Shown in pieces: positions 42,187 to 51,728 of a stretch of DNA of 64,000 bases (its first letter is position 1; the number at the start of each line of letters is the position of its first letter). Below the pieces are notes generated by a model. It saw only the letters and a list, made by a program, of their open reading frames with translations. It was not told the origin of the DNA and searched no databases. The translations under genes and the position numbers were made by a program. This DNA comes from Omphiscola glabra. Lineage: Eukaryota; Mollusca; Gastropoda; Lymnaeidae. The stretch lies in the NCBI GenBank assembly GCA_964017045.1, contig OZ024794.1, forward strand, positions 29,359,815 to 29,423,814. The letters run 5' to 3'.

Positions 42187-42412
42187 AAAATTTGATCGAC
42201 GGTAATTTTATCGAACGGAAGTTTGGTCGAATCTTTTTTTTCAGTTCAGACGTTAAAATGTTCGTCAAATTTCTTTTTGAAAGCACTATTTTGTTTGACG
42301 CAAAATTTTAACGTATAAACTAAAAAAACGATTCGACCAAATTTCCGTTCGATCAAATTTCCGTCGATCAATTTTCCGTCGACGAAATTTCTTTCGATCA
42401 AATTTCCGGATA
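42187..42412. mobile_element. Foldback element family F, copy 3 (left arm truncated)
   Basis: AATTTGATCGACGGTAATTT on the left and TTTCGATCAAATTTCCGGATA on the right (given as CGATCAAATTTCCGGATA), with the same centre words as copies 1 and 2. About 35 bp of the outer left arm is missing. Confidence 0.8.
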
Positions 42413-42441
42413 CGCATTTATTGCCGTGGACCATTTTAAAG

Positions 42442-42752
42442 CAGCGTTTCTCGAACTTTTCTGTCGTCTTCCCACACCCCCCAACGCAAGGATTAATACA
42501 TTTTAAACTGGAAAAATATTATATATTGTTAACTTGAATTATATAGAGATCTTTAGAGCTTGAAACGTTAATGTGTTACCTATTACGTTAAGGGAATTGT
42601 TAGGGAATATATATATATATATATGTACACTTAAAGTTATATAATAATTGAATAGCAAATGATTCATGACTACCGTGCTCTTGTAATGGCTTAAGCTAGC
42701 AACCCCTAATAAGCCAACTCTCACCCCGATTACCCCAGGTTGGGAAGCCCTG
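42442..42752. mobile_element. Possible hAT-like MITE
   Basis: CAGCGTTTCTCGAAC at the left mirrors GTTGGGAAGCCCTG at the right with several mismatches. Flanking 8-mers agree at only 4 of 8 positions, so the call rests on the end motifs. Confidence 0.35.
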
Positions 42753-42865
42753 ATCTTAATCCCTCCCGATTATGACAAAAAAAAAATCTTTGGTTGATTA
42801 AGTAATATATAATCCATTGTTACCCCATGCCACTTCATAATCAGACAATGCGTTACCAATTTACT

Positions 42866-43187
42866 GCTGAGTAGAGTGAAGCTGTCTGCATAGATGCCGT
42901 ATTACCGTGGCGAGAAATAGATCAATACGAACTAAAGGAAGAGATGGTGAGTAGAGTGAAGCTGTCTGCATAGATGCCGTATTACCGTGGCGAGAAATAG
43001 ATCAATACGAACTAAAGGAAGATATGCTGAGTAGAGTGAAGCAGTCTGCATAGATGCCGTATTACCGTGGCGAGAAATAGATCAATACGAACTAAATGAA
43101 GAGATGCTGAGTAGAGTGAAGCTGTCTGCATAGATGCCGTATTACCATGGCGAGAAATAGATCAATACGAACTAAAGGAAGAGATGG
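42866..43187. repeat. 80-bp tandem repeat, 4 copies
   Basis: Copies start at about 42867, 42947, 43027 and 43107 with CTGAGTAGAGTGAAGCTGTC and contain GCCGTATTACCGTGGCGAG. Only a few substitutions separate them. Confidence 0.95.
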
Positions 43188-43261
43188 TGGGCCGGAATAA
43201 CACCTGACAGCCGACATCTGGAGACCAACTAAAAAGGGATAATGACTTAAGTTTCGTCTGT

Positions 43262-44577
43262 TGTTGGAGCTGTCAGTTGTGTGCTTGTTGGAACTGTCAG
43301 TTGTGTGCTTGTTGGAACTGTCAGTTGTGTGCTTGTTGGAACTGTCATTTGCGTGCTTGTTGGAACTGTCAGTTGTGTGCTTGTTGGAACTGTCAGTTGT
43401 GTGCTTGTTGGATTTGTCAGTTGTGTGCTTGTTGGAACTGTCATTTGTGTGCTTGTTGGAACTGTCAGTTGTGTGCTTGTTGGAACTTTCAATTGCGAGC
43501 TTGTTGGAACTGTCAGTACTGTGCTTGTTGGAACTGTCAATTGTGTGCTTGTTGGAACTGTCAGTACTGTGCTTGTTGGAACTGTCAAGTGTGTGCTTGT
43601 TGGAACTGTCATTTGCCTGCTTGTTGGAACTGTCAATTGTGTGCTTGTTGGAAATGTCAATACTGTGCTTGTTGGAACTGTCGATTGTGTGCTTGTTGGA
43701 AATGTCAATACTGTGCTTGTTGGAACTGTCAGGTGTGTGCTTTTTGGAACTGTCATTTGTGTGCTTGTTGGAACTGTCAGTTGTTTGCTTGTTGGAACTG
43801 TCAGTTGTTTGCATGTTGGAACTGTCATTTGTGTGCTTGTTGGAACTGTCAGTTGTTTGCTTGTTGGAACTGTCAGTTGTTTGCATGTTGGAACTGTCAG
43901 TTGTGTGCATGTTTGAGATATCAGTGGTGTTGATATCTGAAATGTCAGCGGTGTAGTTACATGAGATGTCAGTGTTGTTGTCATTGTCAGTTGTTGTCTC
44001 AGTCAGTTGTGTGCTTGTTGGAACTGTCAGTTGTGTTCCTGTTGGAACTGTCAGTTGTTTGCATGTTGGAACTGTCATTTGTGTGCTTGTTGGAACTGTC
44101 AGTTGTGTGCTTGTTGGAACTGTCATTTGTGTGCTTTTTGGAACTGTCAGTTGTGTGCTTGTTGGAACTTTCAATTGTGTGCTTGTTGGAACTGTCAGTA
44201 CTGTGCTTGATGGAACTGTCAGTTGTGTGCTTGTTGGAACTGTCAGTTGCGTGCTTGTTGGAACTGTCAATTGTGTGCTTGTTGGAACTTTCAGTTGTTT
44301 GCTTGTTGGAACTGTCAGTTGTGTGTTTGTTTGAGATGTCAGTGGTGTTGATATCTGAAATGTCAGCGGTGTAGTTGCATGAGATGTCAGTGTTGTTGTC
44401 ACTGTCAGTTGTGTGCTTGTTGGAACTGTCAGTTGTGTGCCTGTTGGAGCTGTCAGTTGTGTGCCTGTATGAACTGTCAGTTGTGTGCTTGTTTAAACAG
44501 TCAGTTGTGTTCTTGTTTGAACTGTCATGTTTTATGCTTGTTTGAGGTGTCAGTGGTGTTGATGTCTGACATGACAG
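43262..44577. repeat. 24-bp minisatellite with higher-order structure
   Basis: About 50 copies of GTGCTTGTTGGAACTGTCAG with TTGT. Related spacers containing GAGATRTCAGTGGTGTTGAT and GATGTCAGTGTTGTTGTCA occur at about 43911-43990 and 44331-44404, 420 bp apart, with a third from 44545. Because 24 is a multiple of three, frames on both strands stay open for up to 436 codons (e.g. SSNKHTTD and TQLTVPTS repeats). No start context, splice or coding evidence supports a gene. Confidence 0.95.
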
Positions 44578-44761
44578 CAGAGCCGGCCCTAACAATTGCG
44601 GGGCCCTATGCGAAACGGATTGCGCGGGGCCCAGTCTGGGATGGATAAGGTTAATAAGTGAAAATGAAGATTTTGTATTAGAAAATAAATTCGCGCGGGG
44701 CCTATGAAAGTGCGGGGCCCACTGCGGTCGCATAGGTTGCAGTGGCCTAAGGCCGGCCCTG
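44578..44761. mobile_element. 184-bp hAT-type MITE inside the 24-bp array
   Basis: Ends CAGAGCCGGCCCT and, inverted, CAGGGCCGGCCTTAGG. Flanking CATGACAG (44570-44577) and CATGTCAG (44762-44769) match at 7 of 8 positions. Internal GGGGCCCTATGCG and GCGGGGCCCACTGCGG words are typical of this hAT MITE type. It has no coding capacity. Confidence 0.75.
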
Positions 44762-45020
44762 CATGTCAGCGGTGTGGTTGCATGAGATGTCAATGGTGTG
44801 GTTGTTCGCGCGGTCAGCTGTGTGGTAGCGTGAGCTATCGGCCGTTCGGTTGTTTGCAGTGACAGTGGTGCGGCTATATGAGATTTCGGTGGTGTGGTTG
44901 ATGTAGCATTACCAATTATGTGGCTGGTCGTATGAGCTGTCTGTTAAGTGGTTGTATGTGGGGCTTTAGTTGTTAAAGTTGTACATGCGGCAGTTGTCAT
45001 GCGTGGTGTTAAAATTGTGT
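44762..45020. repeat. Diverged continuation of the array
   Basis: GTCAGCGGTGTGGTTG-type words continue after the MITE and fade towards 45000. A further piece lies at 45366-45435, beyond a foldback half. Confidence 0.65.
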
Positions 45021-45200
45021 GTCGGGTGTTTGAGTTCTCTAAAATTAGTTGCGCATTAGATATTGTGCGCGGTGCGTTTTTAAGTGATTAATAGTTAATG
45101 AACGCCTGTCCCGCATTTTACTAGGTGACGTACTTTTATGGATATTATGGCCTAGTCTGTTTTATTGCGTACTTGCTTATTCGTGAGTAGTCGTACAAAG

Positions 45201-45365
45201 CGCACTATGCCACATAGTAAAACAAAATAATGATTTCAAAAAGAAATTTGACGCAAAATTTTAACGTGTGAACTGAAAAAACGATTCGACCACATTTCCG
45301 TTCGATCAAATTTCCATCGATCAATTTTCCGTCGACGAAATTTCTGTCAAGCAAATTTCCGGATA
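45201..45365. mobile_element. Foldback element family F, copy 4 (right half)
   Basis: Starts at the family centre (CGCACTATGCCACATAGTAA) and runs through one arm to TTTCCGGATA. The left arm is absent. Confidence 0.75.
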
Positions 45366-45435
45366 CGTAGTTGTCCAAGATGTCAGTGATGTGGTTGCAT
45401 AAGATGTAAGTGGTGTGGTTGTTTGAGCGGCCAGA

Positions 45436-46360
45436 CATTGGGGGGGGGGGTTGTGGGAAACGTAGGCCGGGTCTGGCTATGGACTGTTGTGGTGGTTGGG
45501 GGGGGGACTCAAGTCACGCAATGGAGTTCTCCGTTTGATGAGAAGTGACCATAGACGTTTGGCTGGGGTGTACGGTGGGGGAGGCGGGGTGGCATCAGCG
45601 GTAAACAAGGACCGGAGTAAAAACTAATCATCCAAATGGTTGTTGTGAAATGGCAAAGTTCGATTGTTGTGCAATAAATCTTCTAACTTAGTTTTAACCT
45701 TGTGGAGGGGTTAAAAAAAACCGAATCTTTTTAAACATAACAATGGAGATCTATTGTTGAATTTTAATGAGTGTCTCAGTAACAATACCTGTTAACTATG
45801 AGTCAAGAATGCGTAACAAACATCTATTACTATATTTTAACGGACAATTCATGTTTTTTTGTTGGTATTTTGCCTTCCAGAAATAAGTTTTAATGCACCA
45901 GATGAACACTGTGGAAATCAAGAGTAGATGCACGACTAAAGGAAATGGCTGAAACGATTTTCTGTCAAGTCCTAGATCTGGTGGGGGGGGGGGGGACTAT
46001 GTTGTGTTGAGTTGTGAGGCATGAGGGCAACAAGCTATGGGGGGTCCGGGTGAAGTGAACGTTACAGGGAGTCCAGTGCACGTTAAGGGGCAGGGTTAAA
46101 ATCATTTTCACGCAAATCGATACTAAACACATCATCAGCCAGAATAACAACAATTTTGACAGCAACAGATTAAAAAAAAATGGCCAGTATAATAGAAATG
46201 TCGGCACGCCTCTTCTAGATGCATTTCAGCATTGACTTCTTAAAACAAAATACAAATTTAATAAAGATGTAACGTGTTTCTCAAACTACAAACTGTTCAC
46301 TTGTTTTTTCGTATTATTTTCATTTTATTTTATTATTAACTGCACCTCGCTAAAAACGTA
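45436..46360. other. Unremarkable spacer with G runs
   Basis: G runs near 45440-45450, 45500-45506 and 45982-45993. No gene was recognised. Confidence 0.5.
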
Positions 46361-46364
46361 GGAG

Positions 46365-46542
46365 CAGTGGTTCTCAACCTTCTTAATGACGGTACTTTTA
46401 ATAAAGTTCCTAATATTGTGGTGACCCCCAAGCATAAAATCATTTTCGTTGCTACTTGTGTTTTCTGGTCGTCTTAGGTGACTCCCGTGTAAGGGCCGTT
46501 CGACCGAGAAAAGGGTCGCGACCCTCAGGTTGAGAACCGCTG
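46365..46542 (-). mobile_element. SPIN-like non-autonomous hAT transposon, copy 2
   Basis: 178 bp from CAGTGGTTCTCAACCT to GGTTGAGAACCGCTG. Blocks GTTCCTAATATTGTGGTGAC, CCCCAAGCATAAAATCATTT, TCGTTGCTACTT and GGGTCGCGACCCTCAGG match the family better than copy 1 at the ends. The 8-bp flanks (46357-46364 and 46543-46550) agree at only 5 positions, so this copy is older or its flanks have decayed. Confidence 0.75.
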
Positions 46543-47076
46543 AGTTAGAGTGCATGTTAGCAGTGACGCAGCCTGGGGTGGAATGTGGTGCAATTGGCGT
46601 GGTTTGCCCTATGCGCAAAATTTTTAAACGAGCAACAATTAAAATGAACTACAACGATAAATAACGCGAAGCATCCACCCCCTCTATTTTTTTTTCCACC
46701 CAGAAAATCAATAGCTCACAGTGTCCCGTTAGATTTTTACTGAATCTTCGATTACAACAACACTTACTTAGCAGGAAAACTTTGTAGACTCTGCGTACAG
46801 AAAACAGTTAATGGTCCGTCAACGGCAGAAATGAATGAATAAATAGATTATGCTTCTACAGCGCTTCGGTTCTTTTTTCTATAATTGTAAGGCTAGTTAC
46901 TCGAATCTTTAAAAATAATTTTGAAAAAATATTTAAATAACAAATGTAGCATCCATGTGCCAAGCAGTCAGAGTCGGAAGCCAAAGCAACCATCACCAAA
47001 ATAAGGGCCTTTATCTCCACCCAGTGGGGTACAATATTTTTGAGGTACAATATTTTTGCCAACCCCACCCTTGCGC
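46543..47076. other. AT-rich spacer
   Basis: No gene was recognised. Confidence 0.5.
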
Positions 47077-47120
47077 ACACACAAACACACACACACACAA
47101 ACACACACACGCACACAAAT
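47077..47120. repeat. (CA)n microsatellite
   Basis: Interrupted CACACACAAA repeat. Confidence 0.85.
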
Positions 47121-47363
47121 CCTCATGAGTTTGCCGAAACTGCAGACCGACCATATAGAGAACCGCCCGGGGGGCATCACTCCCGTACCCGGTTCCTAAG
47201 CACCTGTATCTACCTTGTCGGTTCATGATGAGTGGAAAGTTTAATGTTCGGTGCTAGTTGGGATTCGTTTGGGGGTGGGGGGGTGTGTGTGGGGGGCGGC
47301 GCACATGCGGAAACTGCAAAAAGCGTTGGAAATATTGTTTTCTGCCATTGGGGAAACTCTGTT

Positions 47364-47812
47364 CAACTTTCACTGTTCAACAATAACTGTTCAACTATCA
47401 CTGTTCAACTATCAAGTTTCAACTATCACTGTGTTAAACTATCAAGTTTCAACTATCACTGTTCAACAATCACTGTTCAACTATCACTGTTCAACTATCA
47501 CTGTTCAACTATCACTGTTCAACTATCACTGTTCAACTATCACTGTGTTAAACTATCAAGTTTCAACTATCACTGTTCAACTATCACTGTTCAACTATCA
47601 CTGTTCAACTATCGCTGTTCAACTATCGCTGTTCAACTATCACTGTTCAACTATCACTGTTCAACTATCACTGTTCAACTATCAGTGTTGAACTATCAGT
47701 GTTCAACTATCACTGTTCAACTATCACTGTTCAACTATCGCTGTTCAACTATCACTGTGTTAAACTATCACGTTTCAGTTATCACTGTTCAACTATTACT
47801 GTTCAACTGCCC
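47364..47812. repeat. 14-bp array (CAACTATCACTGTT)
   Basis: About 31 copies with a recurring longer variant (GTGTTAAACTATCAAGTTT) at 47430, 47546 and 47757. The long Gln/Leu/Ser/Phe-type frames are repeat-derived. Confidence 0.95.
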
Positions 47813-48255
47813 GATTGTTTAAAAACGTTTCTCAAAAACTTAAACTTAATCAAAACGTATCGGAGATCTATTAACCACCACAATGACCCCCAATCACTCC
47901 GCCCCCAAAGTTACATTACACACATTTGTTTGAGTGCGACTCTTCCTTTGTGTTTACATTTTCCTCAACGCCGTCAACTTAAACACATTCATTTTGTATT
48001 GACCTGTAACTGTCTTCTAAAACCTATAGTTGGAGGCCCCCCCCCCGCGCCCATGGCTTACTGAGGAACATTATTACATCTGATTGGCCCATCTGATTGG
48101 GGAGGATTAAATGTTCATTGACCCACTCCCCCGGCCCACGTCATAAAGGTTTGAGCACACACATGATATATCGGTATTGAACAATTACAGCCGACAGTTT
48201 CCTATTGCCTATTGAAACGAAATTCTTCTTAGCGATGGAGCGCCCCTCTCCCATT
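47813..48255. other. Unremarkable spacer
   Basis: No gene was recognised. A C run lies near 48037-48046. Confidence 0.5.
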
Positions 48256-48258
48256 TCC

Positions 48259-48353
48259 GCACACACACACACGCGCGCACATACACGCACGCACGCACGC
48301 ACGCACACGCAACAAACGCGCACACACACACAAACGCACACGCACGCACACAT
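48259..48353. repeat. (CA/CG)n tract
   Basis: Alternating CACACA and CGCACGCA repeats. Confidence 0.9.
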
Positions 48354-48437
48354 ACGTTTACAGTATTTAAAAGCTCCGTAACTCTACTCTGACGTGTGCA
48401 CGTCGATTATTTTATATGTTAACAAAAATCAGTCAAA

Positions 48438-48765
48438 ACTTCGGACGGCTAAATGACCCACTTCCCGTCAACCGATCGGGCTGATGGAACTAGTCACATT
48501 CACTCGGTGCCGACGACCGCACATTCTGTCAAATTTTAAGCTCCCAATAATCAGTTTTTCCCCCCATTTTTCTAGGATGATGAAGGAAATATGATGACAG
48601 TGATTTCACGAAATAAAATTCTCTTAACTGCGCTAAATGAGATTCTTTAAAAAAAAAACACGCAAATGTGTTTGGTGCGTAATATTTTCTGTTGTGGGGT
48701 CGGGAGCCTTGGAGGGTTTTTTTTTTTTTTTTGGGGGGTGTGGGCGGGCACTAAGTATTTTATTT
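48438..48765 (+). repeat. Dispersed repeat family R1, copy 4
   Basis: CTTCGGACGGCTAAATGACC, GACCGCACATTCTGTCAAAT, TTAACTGCGCTAAATGAGAT and TGTGTTTGGTGCGTAATATT occur in family order. The copy then degrades in a T/G-run region near 48720-48738. Confidence 0.75.
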
Positions 48766-48973
48766 TGTTTGTTGTGAAGTCAGTAGAGCAGCTCCAACTA
48801 ACTGTTGGGGCAATGAGAGAGTTGCGTGAAGTGGTTCACTTTGAGTTTGATACCTTGTCAGCACCTGGGATGAACCTTATCTCCTCGAGGCTCGGAAACA
48901 AAATAGGTAAATAGTTTAAAAAGATATGTTATAGCTTGAAAAAAAAAAACCACCCCCAAATAGTACAATTAAA

Positions 48974-49010
48974 TGGACGTTTCGGCAAGATGCCTTCCCC
49001 AGCAGACAAT
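48974..49010 (-). repeat. Conserved string CTGCTGGGGAAGGC...GCCGAAACG, copy 2
   Basis: The minus strand reads TGTCTGCTGGGGAAGGC, ATCTT and GCCGAAACGTCC, matching 41548-41585. Confidence 0.4.
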
Positions 49011-49082
49011 ACTAAAAAAAAAAAACTAGCAGGTAAATTTAAAAACAAAATAAAACTTTTGTTTCTGAAGATCTAATGCTCA

Positions 49083-49266
49083 GTTCACGCGATAAAATTT
49101 TCATCAAATTTTTTTATGATCGCCCTATGTTGTGCGTGGATTATTTTGTTTTAAAAAAGGTGTGTTTTTATTGAGAATTTTTTCAAATAGTGATTTTGGG
49201 GAATGTGTCAAGGCTTCGTACACAAATCGCATTAAATGTTTGATCGAAAATTTGAGCGTGTGAGCC
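49083..49266. mobile_element. GTTCACACG-type palindromic MITE, copy 1
   Basis: Starts GTTCACGCGATAAAATTTT and ends AAAATTTGAGCGTGTGAGCC, its imperfect inverse. It shares ATTTTGGGGAATGTGTCAAGGC-like and GGCTTCGTACACA words with copy 2. Confidence 0.55.
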
Positions 49267-49363
49267 GAGCATCAATGGTGCTCAACAGGAAGCGCGTAAT
49301 GCTTAATGTTAGAAACGGAAGTTGAAAAAAAAGTGCATTATAAGAATCAAAGACGTCATTTTT

Positions 49364-49755
49364 AATGGACTACGATTTATTGATTGTTTTGTCACGTGAT
49401 AAGCGTAAGTACGAGTAAGACTTCCGGTAGGCTGTCTGCAACACACTAGTCGTTCACACATTTTTCTTCAAACAACTTTCTTCCTTTAATCATAACTAAA
49501 TTATAATTATTGTCACATTTAATGAATGTCATTTAAAGAAACGCGTGTATTCAAGAATATTTTGAAAAGTAAAATTTTTAATTAACACTGGGGAAGCGCT
49601 GATGGAGACAAACATTGTGCTTTAAAATTAATGATAATGGCCATGGCTGATCAGCTGTTATCTGTTGTTTTGTGTTGTTATGTGTAGCAGAAAGCCTACC
49701 AATGGCTGGTACGTATCACGTGACAAAACAAGGAAGTGACTCATCGTAGTCCATT
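49364..49755. mobile_element. 392-bp MITE with AATGGACTACGAT ends
   Basis: AATGGACTACGAT (49364-49376) mirrors ATCGTAGTCCATT (49743-49755). Inside, TGTTTTGTCACGTGAT (49385-49400) mirrors ATCACGTGACAAAACA (49715-49730). No target duplication could be settled, and there is no coding capacity. Confidence 0.65.
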
Positions 49756-49834
49756 GTCGCGTCTTTTTTTCTTCTTCTCCAAGCCTTAACCGATCTTGTT
49801 ATATCTTTTTATTTACTTGACACGGAGTGCGTCT

Positions 49835-49993
49835 GTTCACACGATCAAATTTCGCGTCAAATTGTATGAACGCACTATTTTGTGCGTGGGTTCTTTTTTG
49901 GGGAATTTGATCAAAAAGTAATTTGAAAGTTGTGACAAGGCTTCATACACGATGTGCATCAAATGCTTGAAGGAAAATTTGATCGTGTGTACC
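49835..49993. mobile_element. GTTCACACG-type palindromic MITE, copy 2
   Basis: GTTCACACGATCAAATTTCG mirrors AAAATTTGATCGTGTG. The internal GAACGCACTATTTTGTGCG is also related to the centre of foldback family F. Confidence 0.6.
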
Positions 49994-50006
49994 TACCCTT
50001 AGGGTC

Positions 50007-50310
50007 GGTTCACACGGTCAAATTTCGGGACGGGTGGGGGGAGATTTTAGGACGTTAATTTACCGTCCCGGCCCCTAGGAGAGTGGACCACGGACGCTTG
50101 AAACACAGCGTCTTCGGTCGACCAGATGTCTCCGGGCGGGGAGGGTCTCCGTCGGCGAACCCGATCGAGCGGTTGCGGGCGGGGACGCTCCACGTCCGGG
50201 GAGGTCTCTGACGCCCTCCCGCACGGCCTGCCGCCGAGGCGGCTGGCAGGTGCGAGTGGGCGCCGGGTAGGGCATTAGGAGCGTAAGCTCGACGGCCCGC
50301 TGACGCCATT
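50007..50310. other. GC- and CpG-rich island of unknown origin
   Basis: Begins with a third GTTCACACGGTCAAATTTCG end, then switches to about 260 bp of very GC-rich sequence (for example CGGGCGGGGAGGGTCTCC, GGCGGCTGGCAGGTGCGAG) within AT-rich surroundings. Minus-strand frames of 84 and 66 codons show no domain. It could be a fragment of ribosomal spacer-like DNA, a CpG island, or the inside of a MITE. Confidence 0.4.
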
Positions 50311-50324
50311 TCCTAATGAGATAT

Positions 50325-51130
50325 TTAGCCTAGCGATATTTCATAGATTCCACTAATTATAATCGGTTAAAGGCACCAGTTACTATGCAATTGTCATTTT
50401 TAATTAAAAAAAATAATATTTTTGTTATATTGTTGTATATATTGTGCAACGGGTGGGGTGGGGGGCAGCTCCCTCCCAGAGAGATAGCTGAAAGAAACTC
50501 TGTTGCTAATAATAACTATATTTTTTAAAGCATGATGCCATCATTCTATTTGCAATTAACACCATTCCCTACTTAAAAAGTCATGCGTAAAATAAAATGC
50601 GAAAACATGAAAAGATTGCTCACGTTTGATACTAAGTGAGAACTCTATTAAAATTATAGACCTAAAAATTGAAGCTAATGTAGTTTATTAAAGTCTTAAA
50701 CTTATGAGTTTGCAATTTAAAAAAAATATAAATAAATGTGAATGGGAAGTAATACTTCAGCTCACCATCGGACCACTTTTGCAAACATTGCGATATTTAT
50801 AATCGAATAATGTAAGCTTCTAGGAAGTTTAACCTTAACTATACGGATCATCAAATATATCGAGAATAGCGATACTTCATACATTCCACTAATTGTAATC
50901 GTTTAATGACATCCGCGAATGTTCTTTTTGAAAATAATTTTTTGTTGTTGACAATTTGGTATTTTTTAAAATAAAATATATTTTGTTTTATTGTTGTACA
51001 TATTTTTGCTCCGGATGCACCTGGCGTTCCCCGGGGAATTAGAGCTGAAAGAAAGCCTGATCCCTTATATCAATTATAGTTTAAACAAATACCAATGCAC
51101 CATATTGTTTGTGTCATTAGTTGAAGAAGT
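50325..51130. repeat. Diverged direct duplication, offset about 536 bp
   Basis: GCGATATTTCATAGATTCCA (50333) corresponds to GCGATACTTCATACATTCCA (50869), and AGCTGAAAGAAACTC corresponds to AGCTGAAAGAAAGCC 557 bp later. Intervening sequence aligns loosely. Confidence 0.55.
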
Positions 51131-51460
51131 TATGTGTAGAAACAAGCCTTAGCCAGAAAATAATTTTATTTTTTTTTCCTTCTACTACTGTGTGCGGTTG
51201 GGGAGGATGAGGTCAAGGTCAAGGCTATAGTCTCCAAGACAGCCAGAACGTCAGATTTATGTGCACCGAAAATTGGCCCGTGATGACGATCCCGGGGCGC
51301 CTGATACAGTTCATAAGTCGGTATTCAGTTGTAAAGAAATTATTTGAGACCCGCTGGTCCTCACCTTTTGAGACCCGCACGCAGGCTCACACTCTTTCCA
51401 TCCCTACCCCACGTGAAATTGCACAATTAGGCTGGGCGTAACATTTCTTATGATAGAAAT
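51131..51460. other. Unremarkable spacer
   Basis: A 60-codon frame at 51259-51441 has no recognisable domain. Confidence 0.4.
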
Positions 51461-51464
51461 CAAC

Positions 51465-51728
51465 ATGTTGACCTCGATCGTGACCATCAGGGACTGGAAC
51501 AAGCTTTCAAAAGGAACAGTTGAGGCGACAACACTTGACTCATTTGCGTCTATTGCCTCAGGTCTTCCAACCCCCAGTGCATGATACCCTCACACAGTTA
51601 CTCTTGTAACCAGTGAACTATCCTCATCAACACCAGGCACAGAAACATTGCAAATCCCATCTGCATTCATGGGAGCCAGAATGATCAATAAATTGATCGT
51701 GGGCCCTTAATATATAGAAGAAGAAGAA
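51465..51728 (+). pseudogene. LINE C-terminal end and 3' UTR with GAA tail
   Basis: The frame 51465-51584 reads TIRDWNKLSKGTVEATTLDS then FASIASGL and stops at 51582-51584. This is the familiar C-terminus of a non-LTR reverse transcriptase ORF (RxWNxLS...TLDSF). The 3' UTR ends in AGAAGAAGAAGAACG at 51716-51730. Everything upstream is lost (5' truncation). Confidence 0.7.

Noticed and set aside
43092..44793. Long open frames of up to 436 codons on both strands
   Set aside because: They follow from a 24-bp tandem unit without stop codons. Several frames on both strands are open at once, and no domain, start context or codon bias supports a protein.
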